From contig NW_026515455.1 of NCBI RefSeq assembly GCF_014898815.1, forward strand, positions 992,001 to 1,056,000: a DNA stretch of 64,000 nt, written 5' to 3'. Under the pieces are notes generated by a model that saw only the letters and a program-made list of their open reading frames with translations, was not told where the DNA came from and searched no databases. The stretch is from Panonychus citri (taxonomy: Eukaryota; Arthropoda; Arachnida; Trombidiformes; Tetranychidae). Shown here piece after piece: positions 26,597 to 34,813 of this stretch (positions are counted from its first letter, which is position 1; the number at the start of each line of letters is the position of its first letter). The position numbers were made by a program, and so were the translations under genes.

Positions 26597-26611
26597 TGGT
26601 GGAGATCCCTC
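26597..26611 (+). promoter_or_regulatory. primer-binding site
   Basis: TGGTGGAGATCCCTC starts two bases after the LTR and begins with TGG, the complement of a tRNA 3' CCA end. The priming tRNA would end GAGGGATCTCCACCA; I do not assign the isoacceptor. Confidence 0.65.
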
Positions 26612-26769
26612 ATTACTTAAACGAGTAATAACTTCAGAGAGTAGTGGTAATCATTATCTTGTCTGAAGGTAATCGTGAAAAGTGTGTTCCTTTTACACGT
26701 GTTACTAGCTCTGAGTGTGTTCTTTCCCTATGTGTGCTTTTTAGCAACAATTAGTAACAATTTAACAAA

Positions 26770-27186
26770 GTGGAGCTTTCGTCCTCATCTTCAATAGAAT
26801 CAAAATTCTTCACATCATTCGATTCGAGAATTTATTCATCATTAAGAACAGCATTTTCTGTTCCAAACCTCAACACATCTTTAGTTGAATTTTTTCACGA
26901 AAACAAAAGAGTTAACGTGCACGATTGGACATTCAGTGATTCAATCATGTCTGAAGAAACAATTACGGTTGGCGCTTATATCAACGACGAGAATAATCGT
27001 CAAAAGCTCTGTGAAATTTATGGACTTAAATATTCAGTCCAAGGTAAAGCCTATGTCACCAAGGTCATTCGCGAGGATGACACAGCCTTTATTTGTGGTT
27101 CCTTTTATCCTATTCATCACCCATCGATAAAAATCATCAATTCGACCCTAAATTCCTCGATTGCCCTGAAATTCACCACCGATTGA
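26770..27186 (+). pseudogene. gag N-terminal part, frame lost downstream
   Basis: An open frame of 138 codons with a Ser-rich start. The first codon is GTG in the context AAAGTGGAGC; a lost A would explain a missing ATG, in line with other short deletions nearby. The frame ends at 27186 and gag-like coding continues in other frames to about 27850 (for example the helical stretch DDIHKAIDEILRNNP around 27660-27720, then LVKRVRESF). Position between primer-binding site and zinc knuckle marks it as the structural gag protein. There is no motif for finer assignment. Confidence 0.6.
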
Positions 27187-27851
27187 GAAGCGCTGGTATT
27201 ACCGAAGAGATCTTCGAAAATTAATCAAAGAGTCATCGATGAAGGTAAAATCTCTCTGAAGATTATCTAAAGAACTTGAGTTCACATCTATGCAAATCAG
27301 AAGGTATTTTGAGTGTTTCCCTCAGAATGATGATCATGATGAAGCTTTAGTCGATGACATTGTCAATGACGAGCCTCATGATTATCATTCTCCACTAAAT
27401 AACCACAAACAGAAAACCAACCTCAGACTCCAATCAATTCCAATCAAATGTTTAATTTCACTCCTCAATTTTTCAGCAAATGTTCAGATCTAATTCACCA
27501 TCGATTCTTGATGGATTTAAATTCAAATCAGTAATTGAAGAATACATTGAAAAGGGTCACTGACTTTTGCCAATGGTTAAACAAACTAGAGAGAAGTTTC
27601 TCTTCTAGAATTATCTGATCACCTTGCTATTAAAACTCTCTGTGCACAAGTAACCGATGATATTCATAAAGCTATTGATGAAATTCTCAGAAACAATCCT
27701 AACATTTCTTTTGCTAATTTAGTTAAACGTGTTCGTGAAAGCTTCGTAGCGAAGAAAGTAGCTGAAGCGACTGAAAATTGTTCAATAAGAAATTCACGAA
27801 AGGCATCAATCAAGTGATTATGTCTTCGAATTAACAGAAGCAGCTAGGTTA

Positions 27852-29609
27852 GTGATACCTAAGATTCCAGATAAAGGAATCATCTTTTTAATTCTCCATT
27901 TGCTTCCAAATGAATTGAGCTTCTCTTTGAGACACAATTCAAATGTAAACACGTTGGATAAATTAACTAAATTTTTAATCATTTATAGCAATAAGATAAA
28001 GGATAGCTCTTGCGATGAAAATTATGTTCCGAGTCCAACTAATCGTCGACAGAATCAAGGTAACAATAACAATAGAAAATCCAATGGATTTAACTCCAAT
28101 TTCACTCCCAGTAAAGATAATTCTAATCGATCCCAGCGATCAAATCAATCCAATTCACCTAATTCTAGAGGTAAATCTCTGTCGTACAATCAAGATCAGA
28201 ACAGTTCATCATCACCTAATAATTCAAGATCGTCTAGAGGTCGATCAAGTAATTATAGAGGACGAGGAAGGTCAAACAATCAGCAATCTAATCGACCTCC
28301 AAATCAACAGTCAAATCAGCAACAATCCACAAATTACAGTAACAATGAGAATAACAATAACAGTAACACAAGCAATAATAGTAATTATTGTTCTTTATGT
28401 ACTAGTTACGGTCATTCGACAGCAAATTGTCAGGCTAGAGTAGCCGCTGAAAATTCAACAAATTGTATGATACAAGCTGTCAACAATCAAATCAATATGA
28501 GACAAGTAACAATTAACATTGATCACCATGAAATAGCCAATATTGAAGCTCTTCTTGATTCCGGCTCAGGCTCAACTTTCATGCGAAAAGATTTAGCAAT
28601 TAGATTGCAAATTCCTATTTATCAGAGTCACCATGAGTTTCTAGGGTTGTCAGGAAGAAATAAACCTGTGAGAGCGGTAGGTGTTACACAATTGGTTTTT
28701 AAAGTAGAAAATCCAATCAAATTGGATCCATTAAGAGTTTTGTCCTTGAGGTTACCATTTGAAATGATACTTGGTAAAAATTTCTGGTTCTGGTCTAACA
28801 CAGCACTGGAAGCTGACCCGGTGAAAGGTTGGAAACCAACCAGATCTGGTAAAAATCTCAGAATTACTCTGAAGATTCCCGGACCTGAATGTTTTCATCA
28901 CCTTTTCACAACTCAATTCCCAAGAATCTATGGACCCGCCCGTAATTACCCACCTAACTGCAGACAAATTCGCTCACAGTCCACAACTTCGACCTCACAT
29001 TCAACCTCAAACTCACCTTCACAACAAAATCAATCAACTACAAATCATCAACAAATAAATCATTCAACAATTAATCAACAATCATCACCTTCCAGCTACA
29101 ATCAACCTACAAGTCACAATCATCCAAATCAATTTAATCATCAACAATTAAATTCTTCTTCTTCTTCAACTTTTAATCACAATTTAATCTTTCCACATCA
29201 ATCAACTTTTAATCAATCGCCTTATAATCAGCAATCAATTAATTTTAATCAACAATCAAGCCATTTTAATCAGCATGATAATCATGTCCTCCTTTCAGAT
29301 GAACAATATCTTCATGAAATTAAAAAAGCCAAATTAGACACAAGACGAGATGAATTTCCTTCGGAAATTTCAAATTTACAATCAACATTAATTAAAGGCA
29401 TCTCATCAAATTTAAATCAGCATCAAAAATCAACAATGGTTGATTTTCTTAACAAATTTAAATCGGTTTTCTCAACTCACAAATACGACCTGGGTTGTAT
29501 TCCAGCCAAACAGTCAATATTAAAATCGATATTGGAAGTCATTCTATTCCAAAATGTAACCCTTATCGACTTGGTCCAAAGAAGAGGGAAATTCTGGACA
29601 AGAAGATAA
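27852..29609 (+). CDS. gag C-terminus, CCHC zinc knuckle, aspartic protease and start of RT
   Basis: The longest open frame in the 5' half, 585 codons; it has no true start and is a continuation of gag. A long Asn/Ser/Gln/Arg-rich region is followed by one retroviral-type zinc knuckle, CSLCTSYGHSTANC (C-x2-C-x4-H-x4-C, about residues 180-193), which binds RNA. Next is the protease: the active-site word LLDSGSGSTF (Asp-Ser-Gly), then the flap and the PFEMILGKNFW strand typical of retropepsins. A second low-complexity Gln/His/Ser region leads to FSTHKYDLGC, the usual start of Ty3/Gypsy reverse transcriptase. The frame then breaks near 29500. Confidence 0.8.
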   Translation: MIPKIPDKGIIFLILHLLPNELSFSLRHNSNVNTLDKLTKFLIIYSNKIKDSSCDENYVPSPTNRRQNQGNNNNRKSNGFNSNFTPSKDNSNRSQRSNQSNSPNSRGKSLSYNQDQNSSSSPNNSRSSRGRSSNYRGRGRSNNQQSNRPPNQQSNQQQSTNYSNNENNNNSNTSNNSNYCSLCTSYGHSTANCQARVAAENSTNCMIQAVNNQINMRQVTINIDHHEIANIEALLDSGSGSTFMRKDLAIRLQIPIYQSHHEFLGLSGRNKPVRAVGVTQLVFKVENPIKLDPLRVLSLRLPFEMILGKNFWFWSNTALEADPVKGWKPTRSGKNLRITLKIPGPECFHHLFTTQFPRIYGPARNYPPNCRQIRSQSTTSTSHSTSNSPSQQNQSTTNHQQINHSTINQQSSPSSYNQPTSHNHPNQFNHQQLNSSSSSTFNHNLIFPHQSTFNQSPYNQQSINFNQQSSHFNQHDNHVLLSDEQYLHEIKKAKLDTRRDEFPSEISNLQSTLIKGISSNLNQHQKSTMVDFLNKFKSVFSTHKYDLGCIPAKQSILKSILEVILFQNVTLIDLVQRRGKFWTRR

Positions 29610-30378
29610 CTGAACTAATTCAGAACAACATCATTGAACCATCTAATTCCTGTGGTGGTTCCCCTGCATTTCTAGTCGAAAACCTGGTGGTAAAGACTAT
29701 CGTTTGGTTACATCATTTAAAGAACTGAATTCTATCATGAAAACAAGAAGCTATCAATGCCAAACATTGATGATCATATTCAAGCTTTGGCAGGCTATGA
29801 ATATTTCATCACCATCGATTTTGCTCAAGGTTTCATCAAATCAATTAAATCCTTCGGAAAGAAAAAGTCGCTCTTGTTACCGAAATGGGTAAATTTCAAT
29901 ATGTGAGATTACCCATGGGATTAGCTGATTCCCTGCCTACTTTCAACAATTCGTAAATTCTGTCTTTGGCAATCTTCTCTACAAATTGTTTATATATATT
30001 GATGACATCGTCATTTTGGAAAAACGTTTGATGAATTAATCGCAAATGCTAATTCCGTTTTTCCGGATAAAAGATATTGGTTTAAAGTTCAGCCTGATAA
30101 GTGTAAATGGGGACATAAAGTAAAATTCTTAGGTCATATTATCAGCGGAAATTCAGTTCCTTGGATCCTGAGAAAATCCAGCGCCTTAAGGAATTTCAAC
30201 CTCCCAAAATGTCAAGGGACTTCAAAGTCAACTGGGACTTTTCAATTATCTATCAAAATTTATCCCTAATTACTCAACTGTTGCTTCGATTCTGTTCGAG
30301 TTATGTTCTAAGAAGAACAAAGGTAAATTCTATTGGGATAAACATCATCAAAAGGCTTGGCAACACATCAAAGATTCA
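29495..30378 (+). pseudogene. reverse transcriptase core, broken by several frame changes
   Basis: RT blocks are recognisable but spread over all three frames: IPKCNPYRLGPKKREILDKK with SPAFLVE (29540-29680), a DYRLVTSFKELN-like block (29695-29730), FITIDFAQGF (29810-29835), GKFQYVRLPMGLAD (29887-29930) and the catalytic YIDDIVI box at about 29995-30015. At least five frame changes separate them. The order and spacing are those of a Ty3/Gypsy RT, which copies element RNA into DNA. As written no continuous RT can be made. Confidence 0.8.
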
Positions 30379-31059
30379 TTGATAAAAGATTGTTTACTTT
30401 CTCAATTCAAACCTGAAGCTCAACATAAATTGATGGTTGATGCTTCATCTATTGCTGTTGGCGGGATTCTCCTTCAATTAGAAAACAATGAATGGAGAGC
30501 AGTTTCTTATTTTGGACAGAAACTTGCAAAATATCAACTGGCTTATACGATAACGGAGAAAGAGTGTTTGGCCGTTATCGTTGCAGTTAATAAATATTCT
30601 CATTATCTAAGTGGAAAAAGTTTCACGATCGTTTCCGATCATTGTGCACTTTGTGCTTTACCGAAAATTAATTTTAAATGTGCACGATTGCACCGATGGG
30701 CCTCACTAATGTCACAATACGACTACAAGATCGAGTATAGTAAAGGAGATACTCATCCAGCTGATTGCTTCTCACGTTCAAGTGAATGGCGCCATAAGAA
30801 AATCGGTGAAATAAATGAAGAAGACTATTACAAATATCTATTATTTGCTTTTGAGGAAAATTGTCAAGTGATGTACAACGATTGTCATCAATCTCCTCAC
30901 AATTTAATTCATAATTCTAACTGGATGGATAGGGATGATTCATTAATCAAAAATTTCGATTGTGACGACATTGAAATGATTAAGGATGAAAATAAACATC
31001 AATGGATTTTATTTTCGAAACAATTATGGAAGAAATTGAGAGAAAATGGGACAACCTGA
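30379..31059 (+). CDS. end of RT and RNase H domain of pol
   Basis: A 226-codon open frame continuing pol, with no start of its own. The Ty3/Gypsy RNase H is clear: LMVDASSIAVGGILLQ (first Asp), FGQKLAKYQLAYTITEKECLAVIVAV (Glu in the TEKECLA box), HYLSGKSFTIVSDHCALC (Asp) and the closing HPADCFSRS. It removes RNA from RNA-DNA hybrids during replication. The frame ends at 31059 and the integrase frame overlaps it by 14 nt, shifted by +1. Confidence 0.85.
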   Translation: MIKDCLLSQFKPEAQHKLMVDASSIAVGGILLQLENNEWRAVSYFGQKLAKYQLAYTITEKECLAVIVAVNKYSHYLSGKSFTIVSDHCALCALPKINFKCARLHRWASLMSQYDYKIEYSKGDTHPADCFSRSSEWRHKKIGEINEEDYYKYLLFAFEENCQVMYNDCHQSPHNLIHNSNWMDRDDSLIKNFDCDDIEMIKDENKHQWILFSKQLWKKLRENGTT

Positions 31060-32374
31060 GATTATTGACGATAAATTAGTTTCTAAATTTATCGCAACTG
31101 GTGATCAAAAATTCAAAGTTGATGATGATTTTAACGATTCGAGCGAAATTAAAAAGCATCAATCGAAAGACAATTATGTCAAACAAACAATTCGACAGCT
31201 ATCAAAAGGTTATCTAACCAAGCATTTTGTCATGAAGCATGGGCTTCTTCAAAGAAAATTAACTAATAACAATTTGGCAATTGTTCTTCCTGCTTCTCTA
31301 CAAGAAAAAGTTTTTAGTGCTTTGCACACGGAATCAATCGGAGGTCATTTTGGGTATAAATCTACTTCGAAACGAATGAAAGAACTATTCTGGTTTCCTC
31401 AAATGGACGAATGGTTAAAATCGAAAATTGCTAATTGCGATACTTGTTTATCTTTTAAACATCCCACAACAAACAATCATCGACCTCATCAAATGCCGAT
31501 TCCAACTCAACCATTAGAACGATTACAAATCGACATCGTCGGAAAATTTCATCCGTCATCTCAAAGAAATGAATATTTATTCACAGCTGTCGACTATTTC
31601 ACTAAATATGTATTCGCTCAACCTTACAGGAATCAAAAGGAGAACGAAGCAATTAAGTTTGTTAAATATATTATTCAATTTATCGGGCATCCTAAAGTTA
31701 TTCAAGTGGATAATGGACCCTGTTTTAGATCAAATGGATTTAAAGAATTTTGTGAGCAACAAAAAATTAAATTACAATTTACAACTCCTTATCGACCTCA
31801 ATCGAACGGATTGATCGAAAGGTTAAACGGTATTTTGGGAAACCGTATCAACATGTTTACAGTTATACCAAAAGATTGGGACAAGTGGATAACTGAACAT
31901 GTTCTAAGTTACAATTCTGCTCATTCAGAAAATTTACAAACTTCTCCTTATTATCTGTTGTTTGGAAAATTACCAAACACTCCGCTACTCAATGAATTAG
32001 AAATTCAGCCTACGCAATCAAATCATGAGGAACTTCAACAATTAAGAAATGATCATTATCAGAGAATGATCGCTAATCAACAGAATCGACTTGATTTAAT
32101 TGAACCTCAACCTTTACCATTTAAAGTAGGTGACAGAGTTAAAGTTTCTGTTAAAATTCAGAACAAATTAAGAGGAAAGAAATTAACTGCTCCTTACAAA
32201 GGAGATTATATTGTTATTGAAACTTATGATTCTGCGGCCTTAATTGTGGGACTAAAAGGTCCAGCATTTAAAGTTAATTATGAAAATTTAAAACTAGCAG
32301 GTGAAAGATCTGAGATAACTGATTTAACTGATCAATCAGCTGATGTTTTGACAACATCAGAAAACACAGAATAA
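31046..32374 (+). CDS. integrase domain of pol
   Basis: A 442-codon open frame. Its ATG at 31046 overlaps the end of the RNase H frame, so it may be a separate start or the product of a frame change. In order: an HHCC zinc domain (HTESIGGHFGY, then NCDTC), the catalytic core with D (LQIDIVGKF), D (IQVDNGPCF) and E (NGLIERLNG), and a C-terminal module with KVGDRVKVSVK and APYKGDYIVIETY, comparable to the GPY/F module. All catalytic and zinc residues are kept. It inserts element cDNA with a staggered cut, here 4 bp judging from the target duplication. Confidence 0.9.
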   Translation: MGQPEIIDDKLVSKFIATGDQKFKVDDDFNDSSEIKKHQSKDNYVKQTIRQLSKGYLTKHFVMKHGLLQRKLTNNNLAIVLPASLQEKVFSALHTESIGGHFGYKSTSKRMKELFWFPQMDEWLKSKIANCDTCLSFKHPTTNNHRPHQMPIPTQPLERLQIDIVGKFHPSSQRNEYLFTAVDYFTKYVFAQPYRNQKENEAIKFVKYIIQFIGHPKVIQVDNGPCFRSNGFKEFCEQQKIKLQFTTPYRPQSNGLIERLNGILGNRINMFTVIPKDWDKWITEHVLSYNSAHSENLQTSPYYLLFGKLPNTPLLNELEIQPTQSNHEELQQLRNDHYQRMIANQQNRLDLIEPQPLPFKVGDRVKVSVKIQNKLRGKKLTAPYKGDYIVIETYDSAALIVGLKGPAFKVNYENLKLAGERSEITDLTDQSADVLTTSENTE

Positions 32375-32535
32375 GTTAATTGTTCAATTAATTGTCACAA
32401 TTAACTTAAGTGAACTTCCTATCAGTATCAAACATTTCTTCTTTCTAATCATCAGAAATTAAAATTTTAATTTCTGCTTTCATTCAATCTCACTTTCTCC
32501 TCTCATAATTAAAAGATAGATATTCCCTTTCATTA

Positions 32536-32572
32536 CATTGATAACCAAAGTAAATTACCCTAATTATCAATG
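32536..32572. repeat. hairpin 1 of the core-GTAAATTACCC family
   Basis: Perfect 9-bp stem CATTGATAA / TTATCAATG around a loop holding the core. Confidence 0.85.
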
Positions 32573-32600
32573 TTCAGATAGCAGTGGTCACAAATTAGAT

Positions 32601-32631
32601 TTGATCAAAAAGTAAATTACCCTTTGATCAA
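32601..32631. repeat. hairpin 2 of the core-GTAAATTACCC family
   Basis: Perfect 9-bp stem TTGATCAAA / TTTGATCAA around the core; the stem sequence is unlike hairpin 1. Confidence 0.85.
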
Positions 32632-32641
32632 TCAGTCACAA

Positions 32642-32704
32642 AAATTTAAATTTAATTCAGTTCAGAGTAAATTACCCTGATATCTGACTGATTAATTTAA
32701 ATTT
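32642..32704. repeat. hairpin 3 of the core-GTAAATTACCC family
   Basis: Long imperfect stem: AAATTTAAATT plus CAGTTCAGA pairs with the opposite arm ending AATTTAAATTT, with a few bulges. Confidence 0.75.
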
Positions 32705-33038
32705 CAATGAATCAATTAATTGATTCAAAACCTTTTACCAATCCCTTGATTTGTTGTTTTTCTTTCTCCTCCTTTGGTGGAATAAATCAAACTTCGCCAT
32801 TGATAATCAATCAGATCCATTGAGATAATTCCCTTTAACGAAACAAAATAGAAAAATTAATTAATTTAAATGATAATTAAAAAGAAAATTAGGAAAATTT
32901 GATTTAAGTAACACTTGGATCATTGATTCGATTTTAATTAGAAAGAAAATCATCTTTCAGATGATAGTCTCGAGCTAATCTTCGCTGAGATTAAGATTTT
33001 AATTAACCAACAAATCAATTGTTTTAACTAATCAAATT

Positions 33039-33080
33039 GACCACAAGTATCCAAAGTAAATTACCCTGGTCCTTGTGTCC
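33039..33080. repeat. hairpin 4 of the core-GTAAATTACCC family
   Basis: Arms GACCACAAG and CTTGTGTCC pair with a bulge; an inner CC/GG flanks the core. Confidence 0.65.
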
Positions 33081-33202
33081 AGTAATATTGATACATTTAA
33101 CAATTTCGCTATCTAATCTAAATCTATCTTCTCTCTTTCGTTCTCTCATTCTTAATATTTATTAATCAATTGATTATCTCTCTCCTTCTTAATTAGAAGA
33201 AT

Positions 33203-33237
33203 CTTGTTTACCAAAGTAAATTACCCTAGTAAACAAG
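33203..33237. repeat. hairpin 5 of the core-GTAAATTACCC family
   Basis: Perfect 9-bp stem CTTGTTTAC / GTAAACAAG around the core. Confidence 0.85.
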
Positions 33238-33601
33238 TTAATGATTTCGATCAATGATCATAAGTTTAAACAAATCAAATTTCTGAGAGCAATTTAAATT
33301 CAATTGAAACAATAGAGACAAGAGATTTTGACCATTTGGTCAATTCAAAATTAAAAAGATCAACTTATCTTTTACTTTCCTCCATTTTGGTTCCCACGAT
33401 AAGAAAAATTCGTCACCAACATGAAAACAAAAAGAAACAAAGAAAGCATTTAATTCATATTCAATTTTAAATTAAGATTTCAAATTAATCTAAATACATT
33501 AATTACCTTTTTCTGTCGATTCTCCTTCTCTAATTAATCAATTAGTTCCTCGTAATTAAAACAATTACCTTTAAAATAGAAGAAAAGAAAAAGCTTTAGT
33601 A

Positions 33602-33643
33602 TTGTAAACGGTCAAAGTAAATTACCCTGAACCGAAATTACAA
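33602..33643. repeat. hairpin 6 of the core-GTAAATTACCC family
   Basis: Imperfect stem: TTGTAA with CGGT pairs ACCG with TTACAA, unequal spacer on the two sides. Confidence 0.6.
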
Positions 33644-33694
33644 ACACCAAATTCTGATTGATTAATCAACGTAATTAATGGGAAACAATCAATT

Positions 33695-33734
33695 GATTAA
33701 CTCACAAAAGTAAATTACCCTTGTTAAGTTGATC
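33695..33734. repeat. hairpin 7 of the core-GTAAATTACCC family
   Basis: Arms GATTAACTCACAA and TTGTTAAGTTGATC pair with mismatches and a one-base offset. Confidence 0.6.
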
Positions 33735-33971
33735 AAATTAATCAAATTTAAACAATTAAAACAAAAGAAATTACAAATTTCAACTTACCTTCTGATGCAT
33801 ATGTGAACGGGGTTCCAATTGAAAATTTCTCACGGAGATTCTGAAAAAACTATTCAGTCGATTTTCATGATTAAAACACCATCAGAATAAGCACATCTTA
33901 AATATCAAAATTGATATAAATTAACAATTTAAAAAATTAATTAACTAATTAATTAAATTAATTAATTAAGA

Positions 33972-34004
33972 GAAGAGACAAAAGTAAATTACCCTTGACT
34001 CTTC
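33972..34004. repeat. hairpin 8 of the core-GTAAATTACCC family
   Basis: Arms GAAGAGACAA / TTGACTCTTC, nine of ten pairs, around the core. Confidence 0.8.
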
Positions 34005-34286
34005 AATTAACCAACAGATTGCGCTTGCGCACAAACAAGTTCTCTTTCTCTTTCTCTGTCTTTTCCGTTTCCCTCCAAAAGAAAATTCTATTCTATTTTT
34101 CTCCTTTCTTTTCTCTTTCTTTTCTGTCTATTTCTCTGTCTAAAAAGACAATGTCCATTTTTCTATTCTCTTTAAGGAAGAAGAGTTAAAAATGTTAATT
34201 TCTTCAAAGTGTCAACATGTTTTCACTTTCTCTTTGTTTCTTCAATCAAATCAACAATTAATTAATTATTTTTTCGTTTAATTTAG

Positions 34287-34336
34287 TAAGTTAAAGGTAG
34301 ATATTAGGGTAATTTACTCTAAACTACCTTAACTTA
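34287..34336. repeat. hairpin 9, core in reverse orientation
   Basis: Arms TAAGTTAAAGGTAG / CTACCTTAACTTA pair with a single bulge; the core reads AGGGTAATTTACT. Confidence 0.85.
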
Positions 34337-34374
34337 AACAAAATTAATTCAATTTAAATTAGTTTAATTAGAAA

Positions 34375-34406
34375 GTGTGACCAAAGTAAATTACCCTGGT
34401 CAACAC
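34375..34406. repeat. hairpin 10 of the core-GTAAATTACCC family
   Basis: Arms GTGTGACCA / TGGTCAACAC pair with one bulge around the forward core. Confidence 0.8.
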
Positions 34407-34593
34407 GTTGTCTTAAAGTGATGTGTGTTAATTTTTGATTTGATTTCTCTTCAATCTTCCTTCATTTTCTTGAAGAAAATGCAACAATTAGTTAATTGTT
34501 TCAACAAAATCTCAACAATAATCAACAATTAGATTAAATTGTAAATTTTTTTCCTTTTCCATTCCTTTCCCAACAATAACCTTCGCTCAAAGT

Positions 34594-34632
34594 CAAAGTA
34601 GATATTGGGGTAATTTACTTCAAACTACTTTG
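34594..34632. repeat. hairpin 11, core in reverse orientation
   Basis: Perfect 8-bp stem CAAAGTAG / CTACTTTG; the core reads GGGGTAATTTACT. Confidence 0.8.
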
Positions 34633-34651
34633 TTAACTCTTATCCTATCCC

Positions 34652-34697
34652 AGTTAATTGTTAAATTAGGGTAATTTACTTTATACAACAATTAACT
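34652..34697. repeat. hairpin 12, core in reverse orientation
   Basis: Perfect 11-bp stem AGTTAATTGTT / AACAATTAACT; the core reads AGGGTAATTTACT. Confidence 0.85.
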
Positions 34698-34813
34698 TTT
34701 TCCTCAATCCAATCCTTTAATTGTCAACCACAAATAAAGTGCAAGTGTTAATTACCTGTGAACCCTTGGTGACATTCGTTGGATTCGTGCTGTTAAATTT
34801 TGGATAAATTTAA

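Larger units (their letters stand above)
32375..34813. other. non-coding internal region of the element carrying a hairpin array
   Basis: About 2.4 kb between integrase and the third gene, with no coding frame beyond short biased ones. It contains twelve inverted repeats built round the core GTAAATTACCC (nine in this orientation, three as GGGTAATTTAC), annotated separately. AT-rich linkers of about 30-400 bp separate them. I did not notice this core elsewhere in the window except once in each LTR. Confidence 0.75.

Noticed and set aside
32536..34697. CRISPR-like array
   Set aside because: The window is eukaryotic, the repeat unit is only the 11-base core, spacing is irregular and the variable parts are paired stems, not spacers. 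It is an array of hairpins in a retroelement.
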